Source: Bacteroidota bacterium (lineage in GTDB: Bacteria; Bacteroidota; Bacteroidia; UBA8524). From it: a DNA stretch of 64,000 bases. The translations under genes were made by a program, and so were the position numbers. Below, piece after piece: positions 7,057 through 15,562 of this stretch (positions are counted from its first letter, which is position 1; each line of letters opens with the position of its first letter). The DNA is taken from NCBI GenBank assembly GCA_016124735.1, contig WGMZ01000001.1, forward strand, positions 1 to 64,000, written 5' to 3'. The notes below the pieces were generated by a model that was not told the origin of the DNA, ran no database searches, and was given only the letters and a program-made list of their open reading frames with translations.

Positions 7057-8571
7057 CTATACCTCTTTCCTCATCTGCGGAAACAGTAGTACTTCCTGGA
7101 TAGATGAGTTATTTGTTAGCATCATTACGAGTCGGTCGACACCAATACCCATTCCGGATGTAGGCGGCATTCCATATTCCAAAGAACGCAGGAAGTCCTG
7201 ATCGATAAACATTGCTTCATCGTCGCCGCGATCCATCAATTTCAATTGTTCTTCAAACCGGGCACGTTGATCTATCGGGTCGTTCAACTCGGAATACGCA
7301 TTGGCAATTTCTTTCCCGTTAATCATCAGTTCAAAACGTTCGGTAAGATCCGGGTTATTCCGGTGACGTTTGCACAATGGCGACATCTCAATTGGGTAAT
7401 CAGTGATAAAAGTGGGTTGAATGAAGTTCTTCTCGCATTTCTCTCCAAAGATCTCATCAATCAATTTGCCTTTGCCCATCGACTTGTCGGTATGGATTCC
7501 GAGGTCTTTGCACACGCCGCGAAGCTGTTCTTCATCCATCCCCGAAATATCTACTCCGGTATACTGCTTGATGGCCTCGTACATAGTAACGCGTGGAAAT
7601 GGACGTTTGAAGTCGATGAGGTTCTCGCCCAACTGAACCGAAGTCTCGCCGTTATTGACACGGAAAACAACATGCTCCAACATAGCTTCGGTATAGTCCA
7701 TCATCCAATTGTAGTCTTTGTAAGCCACATAGATTTCCATGACGGTGAACTCCGGATTATGAGTACGGTCCATCCCTTCATTACGGAAGTTTCTGGAAAA
7801 TTCATACACCCCGTCAAACCCTCCTACAATTAATCTTTTCAAATACAATTCGTTGGCGATACGCAGGTACAGGGGCATGTCCAATGCATTGTGATGGGTA
7901 ATAAACGGACGTGCTGCGGCACCGCCAGGAATGGGTTGCAGTACCGGGGTATCTACCTCAAGGTATCCGCTGTTATTGAAGAATTCGCGCATCGCATTGA
8001 TAATCTTCGTGCGTTTTACGAATGTTCCTTTCACTTTTTCGTTCACTACAAGGTCAACATAGCGCTGACGGTATCTTTGTTCAGGGTCACTAAAAGCATC
8101 ATGAACCTTTCCGTCGGCATCCGTTTTAACCACAGGCAAAGGTTTGAGGCTTTTACTCAATAACTTCAGCTCGGTAACGTGGATGGAAATCTCTCCAACC
8201 TGAGTGGTAAAGACATATCCTTTAACTCCAATGAAATCGCCCATGTCCAGCAATTTCTTCCAGACGTTGTTGTACATGGTTTTGTCTTCTTCCGGACAAA
8301 TCTCATCCCGGTTCACATAAATTTGGATACGGCCGGAATGGTCCATGATTTCACCGAAAGAGGCCTTACCCATAATACGCTGGCTCATCAATCGTCCTGC
8401 TATACTCACGTTCTTGTAATCCAGCTTCGCTCTTTCGTAATTCTCCTTGATATCGGCAGCTGTTACATTGACTTCATACAAGTCGGCGGGATAAGGGTCT
8501 ACCCCCAATTCGCGTAACTGACCAAGTTTCTCTCTCCGCTGGATTTCCTGTTCTGATAATTCGTGAGTCAT
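7057..8571 (-). CDS. lysS: Lysyl-tRNA synthetase, class II
   Basis: It charges tRNA-Lys. The 504-residue protein has the N-terminal OB-fold anticodon domain and the class II catalytic core with motif 2 (FRNEGMDRTHNPEFT) and motif 3 (GMGIGVDRLVM). Its substrate loop contains PFITHHNALDMPLYLRIA. An open frame reaches 8613, but family members start near the ELSEQEIQRREKL stretch. A -7-like TATCTTCG on the minus strand at 8591-8598 also falls inside the longer version, so the ATG at 8571 is chosen. It converges with the OmpA gene. Confidence 0.95.
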   Translation of the reverse strand: MTHELSEQEIQRREKLGQLRELGVDPYPADLYEVNVTAADIKENYERAKLDYKNVSIAGRLMSQRIMGKASFGEIMDHSGRIQIYVNRDEICPEEDKTMYNNVWKKLLDMGDFIGVKGYVFTTQVGEISIHVTELKLLSKSLKPLPVVKTDADGKVHDAFSDPEQRYRQRYVDLVVNEKVKGTFVKRTKIINAMREFFNNSGYLEVDTPVLQPIPGGAAARPFITHHNALDMPLYLRIANELYLKRLIVGGFDGVYEFSRNFRNEGMDRTHNPEFTVMEIYVAYKDYNWMMDYTEAMLEHVVFRVNNGETSVQLGENLIDFKRPFPRVTMYEAIKQYTGVDISGMDEEQLRGVCKDLGIHTDKSMGKGKLIDEIFGEKCEKNFIQPTFITDYPIEMSPLCKRHRNNPDLTERFELMINGKEIANAYSELNDPIDQRARFEEQLKLMDRGDDEAMFIDQDFLRSLEYGMPPTSGMGIGVDRLVMMLTNNSSIQEVLLFPQMRKEV

Positions 8572-8590
8572 CTCGTCCTTAAAATTTGCG

Positions 8591-8598
8591 CGAAGATA
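8591..8598 (-). promoter_or_regulatory. Candidate -7 element of lysS
   Basis: TATCTTCG on the minus strand differs by one base from TAnnTTTG and lies 20 bases before the chosen ATG. No clear -33 TTG is seen at the right distance, so this is a weak call, but it helps decide the start. Confidence 0.35.
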
Positions 8599-8700
8599 GT
8601 TTGCTTCTGACAATTATTCTGTTTTTGACAAATGGATACAACTAAATGCCAGGAATTGCGGTCTACTTGGTAATTGAGCGGAATCATTAAATTTGAATTT

Positions 8701-11700
8701 ATGGGGTTTAAACAAAGGTCAGCTTGCTTGATAGGGGTATTATATGCCTTTGTTTTCTCAACCTTTGCGCAATCGTTGCAGTTTACTCAAAACAAGGGGC
8801 AATGGGACGACCGGATTCTGTTTGAATCGGATATCTTTTCAGGCAAACTCTATCTCGAGAAAAACGGTTTCACCTATTGCTTTTTAAATGGGGAGGATGA
8901 TGCTCAGTTTCAGCAAATGGCACACGATAAGGTGGCTCCTCCTGATTACTTTACCATGCATTATCACGCGGTTAGAACGCGGTTTGTAGGTGCAAGGACA
9001 GGCCTGGTAGAAGGCGATTTCGGTTACAATTTCTACCGGAATTATTTTTTAGGACGCGATAAGTCCAAATGGGCTTCCAAAGTGCCCGTGCACCAATCGA
9101 TTCATTACAGCGAATTATGGGATGGAATCGATCTCCTGGTGTATGGCCAGCAAGAGGGACTTAAATACGACTGGTTGATTAAAAAAGGGGGCAATCCGGA
9201 TGAAATACAGGTGCGCTACGATGGAGCAGAAAATGTCTTTCTTGAGGAAGGAAAGCTCTATGTATGGACTTCTGTCAATCATTTTGTGGAACAAGAGCCT
9301 GTGGCTTATCAAATAATAGAAGGCGTTCGTCAAGATGTTGCCTGTCATTTCGAACTCAACGGACAAACCATATCCTATATGGTGGGTGATTACAATTCCA
9401 ACTACGATTTGATTATTGATCCTCCTATTTTAATTTTTGCAACCTATTCCGGGTCAAGTGCGGATAATTTCGGATTTACTGCTACCTACGACATTAAGGG
9501 AAACTTATATGCAGCGGGAAACGTTACAGATGCCTACGCCATCGATACCACAGGTCATTATCCTGCTACTCCTGGGGCATTTCAGGTTAAACCAGCAGGA
9601 TTTGTAGGGGCCAGTGGTCCGTATGGATTTTTTCAGTGCGACATGGCCATTTCCAAATACGATTCTTCTGGTAGCAACTTGCTTTGGGCGAGTTACCTGG
9701 GAGGAACGGACAACGACTATCCGCACAGTCTGGTAGTAGATCATTTCAATAGATTGGTAGTATTGGGCAGTACCTATTCTACCGATTTCCCAATGGATAG
9801 TTTAAGTTTTGACACGACCCAAAATGGATTCTCAGATGTTGTCGTGGCTAAATTTTCAGAAGATGGTTCCGCGCTGGTTGGAGTAACTTATGTTGGAGGA
9901 GATCGAAACGATGGAGTACTGTCTGGTTCTCTCATCTATCAATTTGCAGATAATTTCAGGGGAGACATCCAAATTTCCCGAAATGGTGATATCTATGTCG
10001 CTACCTGCAGCAATTCACGAGATAGCTTGCCGCTGACTTCAGATGCTCTTTCCAGAAAACCGAATGGAGGTTTTGACGGCCTGCTCTTTGAATTGGATTC
10101 AGGTCTCCAAAAAATGAAATGGTGCACCCTGTGGGGAGGTAAGGGCGACGATGCGTTATACAGCATTCGGCTCGACAGAGAACAAAACTTAATTGTGGGA
10201 GGAGGTACCAATAGCGATAGCATTTTTACCACTTCAAAAGCATTCAATAGAAGTTACGGAGGAAATACCGATGGAATGGTGTTTCGCATTGATACCAAGA
10301 CTAAATCGGTGACTTCATCTTGCTATATAGGTACTCCTGAATTTGATCAGGTATATTTTGTTGACTATGATTTGCATAATCATGTCTATGTATTTGGTTC
10401 AACAGAAGGGGTATTCCCTATAATTGGCAACCCCTATAATTTCCCAAAAGGAGGGCAGTTCCTGATGAAATTGGATGAAAACCTCGATTCGATTTTAATA
10501 TCAACCACTTTAGGAGCCAGACAGCAGGACCCCAACATTTCTCCGACTGCATTTCTGGTCGACAATTGCTACAATATTTATTTCTCCGGTTGGGGATCGA
10601 ACGAAGGTTCCGGACCGGGTTTCCATTCGGGTACAACCAATGGTCTTCCCGTTACACCGGATGCGATGATCAGTCAAACCGATGGCAATGATTTTTATCT
10701 GGGGGTTTTAGACAAGGATGCACAGCATTTGATTTACGCTACTTATTTCGGAGGTAGTCAAACACATGATCACGTAGATGGAGGTACCAGTCGATTCAAT
10801 AAAGAAGGGGTCGTATACCATTCCATTTGCGGGTCCTGTCCGGATAATTACCCGACTCAAAAGTACATTTCAGATATTCCCACTACTGCAAATGCGGTAT
10901 TTCCACAGAACCTGAGCCCTCGATGCAGCAACGCATCGTTTAAATTAGATTTTAATATCACCTACTCGGTAGAATCTGATTTCCTGGCCAATCCTGTAAA
11001 CGGATGCATGCCGCTTACAGTAAATTTCACGAATAGAAGTCTTCACGGCACGGATTATCTCTGGGTATTTGGAGATGGAGCCACAGATACCAGCTACAAC
11101 AGCACCCATACCTATACCAAGGGGGGGAAATACCAGGCCTATTTAAAGGTTAAAGATTCGGTATCTTGTAATTTGGTCGACTCGATTATAATTGAAATCA
11201 ATGTGATTGATCATACAACTCCAGATTTCAATTTCTCCGTTGAGCCGTGTGGGAAAGAGGTGACTTTTTCAATTCCGGATAATGTGGATGCTCCACTCGG
11301 CTACTATTGGGATTTTGGAGATGGGACTACCTCCAATCTTAAAACGCCCAAACACAAGTTCAACGATTTTGGTACTCACACGATTAAGCTGATTACCAAT
11401 CCGGGAACACCTTGCCGGGATTCGCTGGTTAAGCAGATAAACCTGAGTGATCCGGGTCAGGGAAAACTCTTCATTCCCAATGTCTTTACACCGGGCGACG
11501 GAGATGCCTTTAACCCGTGTTATACCTTTGGTGGTTTACGCGATTGTGATGAGTTAGAAGTGGAGATTTACAACCGGTATGCCGAGAAAGTATATGAAAC
11601 AAAAGAACTGCATTTCTGCTGGAACGGAGCCGATAAAACCAGCGGGAGGCTACTTCCGGCTGGAGTCTATTATGTGATTGCAAAGGTCAGACAAAACGGG

Positions 11701-11745
11701 GGAGAATGGCTCGAGTTTAAAGGAACAGTCACCCTCATCTATTAA
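8701..11745 (+). CDS. Giant secreted protein: propeller, PKD and T9SS type B sorting domain
   Basis: A signal peptide (1-24) is followed by an FTQNKGQWDDRI domain common at the N-terminus of Bacteroidota surface proteins (DUF7948-like). A long series of repeats of the YSTYLGG/SBBP beta-propeller kind follows, then two PKD domains (WVFGDGATDTSYNSTHTY; WDFGDGTTSNLKTPKHKF). The tail starts FIPNVFTPGDGDAFNPC, a gliding-motility-associated C-terminal domain (T9SS type B) that directs export and surface anchoring. An upstream TTG at 8674 is open too, but the ATG at 8701 gives the clean signal peptide. A terminator follows directly. The ligand is unknown. Confidence 0.88.
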   Translation: MGFKQRSACLIGVLYAFVFSTFAQSLQFTQNKGQWDDRILFESDIFSGKLYLEKNGFTYCFLNGEDDAQFQQMAHDKVAPPDYFTMHYHAVRTRFVGARTGLVEGDFGYNFYRNYFLGRDKSKWASKVPVHQSIHYSELWDGIDLLVYGQQEGLKYDWLIKKGGNPDEIQVRYDGAENVFLEEGKLYVWTSVNHFVEQEPVAYQIIEGVRQDVACHFELNGQTISYMVGDYNSNYDLIIDPPILIFATYSGSSADNFGFTATYDIKGNLYAAGNVTDAYAIDTTGHYPATPGAFQVKPAGFVGASGPYGFFQCDMAISKYDSSGSNLLWASYLGGTDNDYPHSLVVDHFNRLVVLGSTYSTDFPMDSLSFDTTQNGFSDVVVAKFSEDGSALVGVTYVGGDRNDGVLSGSLIYQFADNFRGDIQISRNGDIYVATCSNSRDSLPLTSDALSRKPNGGFDGLLFELDSGLQKMKWCTLWGGKGDDALYSIRLDREQNLIVGGGTNSDSIFTTSKAFNRSYGGNTDGMVFRIDTKTKSVTSSCYIGTPEFDQVYFVDYDLHNHVYVFGSTEGVFPIIGNPYNFPKGGQFLMKLDENLDSILISTTLGARQQDPNISPTAFLVDNCYNIYFSGWGSNEGSGPGFHSGTTNGLPVTPDAMISQTDGNDFYLGVLDKDAQHLIYATYFGGSQTHDHVDGGTSRFNKEGVVYHSICGSCPDNYPTQKYISDIPTTANAVFPQNLSPRCSNASFKLDFNITYSVESDFLANPVNGCMPLTVNFTNRSLHGTDYLWVFGDGATDTSYNSTHTYTKGGKYQAYLKVKDSVSCNLVDSIIIEINVIDHTTPDFNFSVEPCGKEVTFSIPDNVDAPLGYYWDFGDGTTSNLKTPKHKFNDFGTHTIKLITNPGTPCRDSLVKQINLSDPGQGKLFIPNVFTPGDGDAFNPCYTFGGLRDCDELEVEIYNRYAEKVYETKELHFCWNGADKTSGRLLPAGVYYVIAKVRQNGGEWLEFKGTVTLIY

Positions 11746-11749
11746 AAAA

Positions 11750-11774
11750 AAGACCACCGGATTTTGGTGGTCTT
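11750..11774 (+). terminator. Terminator of the 1014-residue T9SS cargo gene
   Basis: AAGACCACC (11750-11758) and GGTGGTCTT (11766-11774) form a perfect 9-bp stem with a 7-base loop, followed by GAATTTTTG. It begins 5 bases after the stop codon. Confidence 0.85.
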
Positions 11775-11811
11775 GAATTTTTGTTTTCTGAAACTTACTA
11801 AACAATAAAAA

Positions 11812-11828
11812 AGCCACACGAGGTGGCT
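11812..11828 (-). terminator. Terminator of sucD
   Basis: On the minus strand AGCCAC and GTGGCT form a 6-bp stem around a 5-base loop, followed by a run of seven T residues (A-run at 11805-11811). It begins about 9 bases beyond the sucD stop. Confidence 0.8.
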
Positions 11829-11836
11829 AAGTATTT

Positions 11837-12718
11837 TTATGCTTGAGAGGCATTGAGAAGCGCTGCCATGGCAGTCCCGATTTCAGCTGGAGACTCCGCC
11901 ACAGTGATACCGCATTTTCTCATGATTTCCATCTTTGCCGCAGCTGTATCATCTTTTCCTCCGACGATGGCACCGGCATGTCCCATGCGGCGTCCTGCAG
12001 GTGCAGTTTGTCCGGCGATGAAGCCAACAACCGGTTTGGTGCCGTTTTCTTTGATCCACTCAGCCGCCAGGGCTTCGTAGTTGCCGCCGATTTCACCAAT
12101 CATTACGATGGCATCGGTTTCCGGATCATTCATCAGCATCATAACGGCTTCTCTGGTTGGAGTTCCAATGATAGGGTCTCCACCAATACCGATAGCTGTA
12201 GAAACACCAAGTCCTGCCTTGGCAATCTGATCGGCTGCTTCGTAGGTCAGCGTTCCGGATTTGGAAACGATGCCCACGCGGCCCGGCTTGAATACAAAGC
12301 CCGGCATAATACCTACTTTGGCTTCGCCTGGAGTGATAACTCCCGGGCAGTTTGGTCCGATAAGAATGCAATCTCTTTTTTTGATATACGCTTTGGTAGC
12401 GATCATGTCACGGGTTGGAATTCCTTCCGTGATACATACAATCACTTTGATCCCGGCATCTGCCGCTTCCATAATCGCATCTGCTGCAAAAGCAGGAGGA
12501 ACGAAGATGATGGATACATCGGCATCCGTTTTCTTCACGGCTTCTTCTACCGTATTGAAAACCGGACGATCCAGGTGCATATTGCCTCCTTTTCCGGGAG
12601 TAACACCGCCTACGACGTTGGTGCCGTATTCTATCATCTGGGAAGCATGGAAAGTACCTTCACTGCCGGTAAATCCCTGAACAATAACTTTGGAGTTTTT
12701 ATTAACGAGAACGCTCAT
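11837..12718 (-). CDS. sucD: Succinate-CoA ligase, alpha subunit
   Basis: With SucC it interconverts succinyl-CoA plus NDP and Pi with succinate, CoA and NTP in the TCA cycle. The 293 residues are full length. The CoA-binding loop [10 protein letters not shown] (15-24), the [12 protein letters not shown] stretch (121-132) and the phosphohistidine loop [11 protein letters not shown] with H247 are present. sucC is not next to it, a common split in this phylum. It stands alone with its own terminator and is divergent from the TPR gene. Confidence 0.97.
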   Translation of the reverse strand: MSVLVNKNSKVIVQGFTGSEGTFHASQMIEYGTNVVGGVTPGKGGNMHLDRPVFNTVEEAVKKTDADVSIIFVPPAFAADAIMEAADAGIKVIVCITEGIPTRDMIATKAYIKKRDCILIGPNCPGVITPGEAKVGIMPGFVFKPGRVGIVSKSGTLTYEAADQIAKAGLGVSTAIGIGGDPIIGTPTREAVMMLMNDPETDAIVMIGEIGGNYEALAAEWIKENGTKPVVGFIAGQTAPAGRRMGHAGAIVGGKDDTAAAKMEIMRKCGITVAESPAEIGTAMAALLNASQA

Positions 12719-12845
12719 TTCACAAAATTTGGCGCAAATTAGCCTTATTGGCCGACTTTTAGAAATTTTAGATGAAACCTTTTTGCTTTAGTTTCCGTCT
12801 TTCGATTCGGGCACAGTAACTGCAAACATTTATCTTCGAACCCCA

Positions 12846-14651
12846 ATGAAAAAACACTTTTTCGCCTTTTTCGGAATTTTACTTTCTGTTGTTTCCAGTC
12901 AGGCTCAGCCAAAAATTCCACTCGATCGACAGGCGCAGTTGTACATGCAAAATGGTGATTTTGTTACCGCCATAGCGATTTACGACCAACTTTTGGAAAA
13001 GGACTCCATGAATGCCGAATACCTGGTTAACCGGGGCTGGGCCAAGCTGAATGCCAGTTCTTTTACCCGTGGAGCAGAAGATCTGCTCCGATCGGCTACC
13101 ATCAATAAGCAATGCAGCCGTTGTTTCATAGGCCTTGCTATTTACAGCATGCAAAACGGTATTTTGGAAGATGCCCTGGAGCAGGCCAATATGGCGGTGA
13201 AAACGGGTGATACCGCCTCGTTCAATTATTTTATTCGGGCTCAAATTTATGAGACCATGGGCGATTCATACAAAGCAAGCAAGGACTTTAACAAGGCTAT
13301 TGAACTCAATCCGATGATGGCCGATTATTATTATTCAAGAGGAAATTTTCTATTTCATCTGGGCAAATATGAAAATGCAATCGATGATTTTTCCAATGCC
13401 ATTTTATTGGAACCTGCTATTTCCGATTTCTATTTTCAACGGGGCTATACGCACTTCATGCTGAAACAATTGAATTATGCCGTTATCGACGTGAACAAAG
13501 CGATTGATCTCGATAGCAATAATGCAGATTATTGGCTGGGAAAAGGAACCATTGAGGAAGCGATAGGAAATTATACCGAAGCTAAAAAATCGTATTCCGA
13601 AACGGTGAGGATAAACCCTTACAATGCGCTGGCCTATTTTAACAGAGCCAATATCTATTTTGAGAATGCCGAACTGGATTCTTCCTGTTCAGATTACAAC
13701 CGCTGTATTCAGGCCCTCTCTGTTTCAAAATATCCCCGGGAAGACATGTATCAGGAAGCAGTCGCGATGATTGGCAATCATTGCGATACCAGTTTGCCCA
13801 GTTATTATTATCAGCGTGGCCTTACTGCCATTGACCTGAAACAGTATCAGGAGGCACTCGATATTTTAAACCAAGGGCATTTGCGCTGGCCTGATCATCC
13901 ACTGATCAATGCATTTCGTGGAAATGCCTTACTCGGTATGAAGAAATACACTTATGCCGCTGCGGCTTACGAAGACGCATTGCATAACTCCAGCGAAATT
14001 CCGGAGGATGTGCGGAATTCATACACCTTAAAAAGCAATCAGGTGAGTCCGGACATATACATGCGACAGTTATTTGTGAGTGTGTACGACGGTCTTTCCA
14101 AATGCTATCTCAGCGTCGGTAAATTGGATGAATCCCTGGAATGTGTGAACAAGGCCATATTTCTCACTTCCAAACTACAGGAATCTCCGATTCTGACACT
14201 CAAGCTTTTGAAAGCGAATATTCTCTCTTCGATGAATGAAGATGTACAGGCATTAAAGATTTTGGAAGATTTAATTAAGATGAATCCTGAGTTCGCTTCT
14301 TCCTACGTGATTCGTGGCAGGATTTTACTGAAACAAGCCATAGCCAAAGGAAACAAAAGGGCGAAATTCTTGTACGCTTCTTCTCCTCAATCCGGAATGT
14401 ATTATATGGAGGTGCCACGACATTTTAAAGAATCGAAGGTGGATCAGGTTATGGCCAGCTCAGCCCTGGCGGATATTCGCATTGCGCTGGCTCTCAATCC
14501 TGATTTTGCAGAGGCCTATTTTGTGATGGGAGAAATCAAGCTATTGAGCGGCCTTAGCGATTATTGCCAGGATTTTCTAAAAGCGAAAACCCTCGGAATT
14601 ACCGATGCCATGGAATTGCTGAATTCGCCATGTCCTCAACCGAAGGAATAA
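12846..14651 (+). CDS. Secreted tetratricopeptide-repeat protein
   Basis: A signal peptide ending SSQAQ (1-21) is followed by about ten TPR units. The clearest run from residue 120 to 290 and have the W/Y-x-x-x-G...A...A pattern; examples are DYYYSRGNFLFHLGKYENAI and the units that follow. A second TPR group lies in the C-terminal third. It has no catalytic domain and is probably a periplasmic or outer-membrane-associated scaffold. A TATCTTCG -7-like element at 12831-12838 sits just before the start. Partner and function are unknown. Confidence 0.75.
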   Translation: MKKHFFAFFGILLSVVSSQAQPKIPLDRQAQLYMQNGDFVTAIAIYDQLLEKDSMNAEYLVNRGWAKLNASSFTRGAEDLLRSATINKQCSRCFIGLAIYSMQNGILEDALEQANMAVKTGDTASFNYFIRAQIYETMGDSYKASKDFNKAIELNPMMADYYYSRGNFLFHLGKYENAIDDFSNAILLEPAISDFYFQRGYTHFMLKQLNYAVIDVNKAIDLDSNNADYWLGKGTIEEAIGNYTEAKKSYSETVRINPYNALAYFNRANIYFENAELDSSCSDYNRCIQALSVSKYPREDMYQEAVAMIGNHCDTSLPSYYYQRGLTAIDLKQYQEALDILNQGHLRWPDHPLINAFRGNALLGMKKYTYAAAAYEDALHNSSEIPEDVRNSYTLKSNQVSPDIYMRQLFVSVYDGLSKCYLSVGKLDESLECVNKAIFLTSKLQESPILTLKLLKANILSSMNEDVQALKILEDLIKMNPEFASSYVIRGRILLKQAIAKGNKRAKFLYASSPQSGMYYMEVPRHFKESKVDQVMASSALADIRIALALNPDFAEAYFVMGEIKLLSGLSDYCQDFLKAKTLGITDAMELLNSPCPQPKE

Positions 14652-14666
14652 TCCTAACCAGCTTCT

Positions 14667-15383
14667 TTATTCGATCATTTGAAACTCGGTATGGTAGTGG
14701 TCGTCGTGCCGCAACCAGCGCTTGTTGTAAACAAAAAGTAATTTTTTCATCTCCTCGCCGTAGGAAGTTTGATAGAGATAAGGCAGGAATTCGGGAGCGA
14801 AGATGATGCGTCGGATTTTAAGATGATACCCTGGGGCAAGGGTATTTAGAAAGTGCAGATGTGCTGCCATGCTTTCAAAATCAATCCGATATGCAGATGT
14901 TTCACCCAGAGAATCGAACTCGAAAGCATAACCAAATCGTTTGAAAATGCTATGCGGCAGCATCACTACAGAGGAGTCATTCTTTTTTATTACAGGCACC
15001 ATAAAGTCGATTACCATTCCGTTTTGATGGGTATAATGTGGCCAGAATTTCCCTCCTTTTACCCAGCCTGTTTCTCCATATAAATAGCGCCATTCCGGGT
15101 GAAGGCTATAAAGCGTGTCGTAAGCGGCAACAGTTAAATCGCGTACCGCGCTGTGTACCCCGTTTCTCCCCAAAGCCAATAGCAAATAACTAACTCCGGA
15201 AAAATTATAACCATAGCTTGGCATGCGTTTCCCGTTTTCTAAATGACCCTTCCAACTTTCTCCATAACTTGTGCTGGGGGTATCATTCTCAAAATAGATC
15301 ATCACTGGATTTACAGCCCGGCAGGATGCAATCAGGAGCATCACTACCAGCAATCGATACATCCATTTTTTACTCTTACGCAT
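14667..15383 (-). CDS. MepA-like murein endopeptidase lipoprotein (LAS metallopeptidase)
   Basis: The protein is 238 residues with a lipoprotein signal (lipobox LIAS-C21). The LAS metal motifs are visible: HQNGMVID gives H119 and D126 (H-x6-D), and HDDHYHTEF gives H229 and H231 (H-x-H). This matches penicillin-insensitive murein endopeptidases, which cut D-Ala-meso-DAP cross-links. Overall similarity to MepA is modest, so the exact bond is inferred. It sits 179 bases after the alpha-2-macroglobulin gene on the same strand, so both may act on or at the cell wall. An alternative is a related D,D-carboxypeptidase. Confidence 0.65.
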   Translation of the reverse strand: MRKSKKWMYRLLVVMLLIASCRAVNPVMIYFENDTPSTSYGESWKGHLENGKRMPSYGYNFSGVSYLLLALGRNGVHSAVRDLTVAAYDTLYSLHPEWRYLYGETGWVKGGKFWPHYTHQNGMVIDFMVPVIKKNDSSVVMLPHSIFKRFGYAFEFDSLGETSAYRIDFESMAAHLHFLNTLAPGYHLKIRRIIFAPEFLPYLYQTSYGEEMKKLLFVYNKRWLRHDDHYHTEFQMIE

Positions 15384-15562
15384 GGTTTAGAGTTTGTAGA
15401 GTTTTTAGAGGCTTTAGAGTTTTTAGACTTTCAGGAATCCTTAGGTATTTCCATATGTTCAAATTGTATTGCATTTTATCAAATCCTCCTGTATCTAAAA
15501 TGTCTCATTCGTCTAACCAGTCAAAATAGTCTCTCTACAGACTCTAAACCCTCTAAAAAACT
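15384..15562. repeat. Intergenic element with TTTAGAG inverted ends (copy C)
   Basis: The left end has TTTAGAGTTTGTAGAG and related words (15387-15431). The right end has the complementary CTCTACAGACTCTAAAC plus CTCTAAAAAACTC (15533-15565). The intervening sequence is unique. The element fills the gap between two co-directional genes, so its RNA would fold into a long imperfect stem. Confidence 0.6.

Noticed and set aside
11843-12742. 299-codon plus-strand frame over sucD
   Set aside because: Exact antisense of a well-supported gene, rich in His, Asn and Cys, as expected of a shadow frame.
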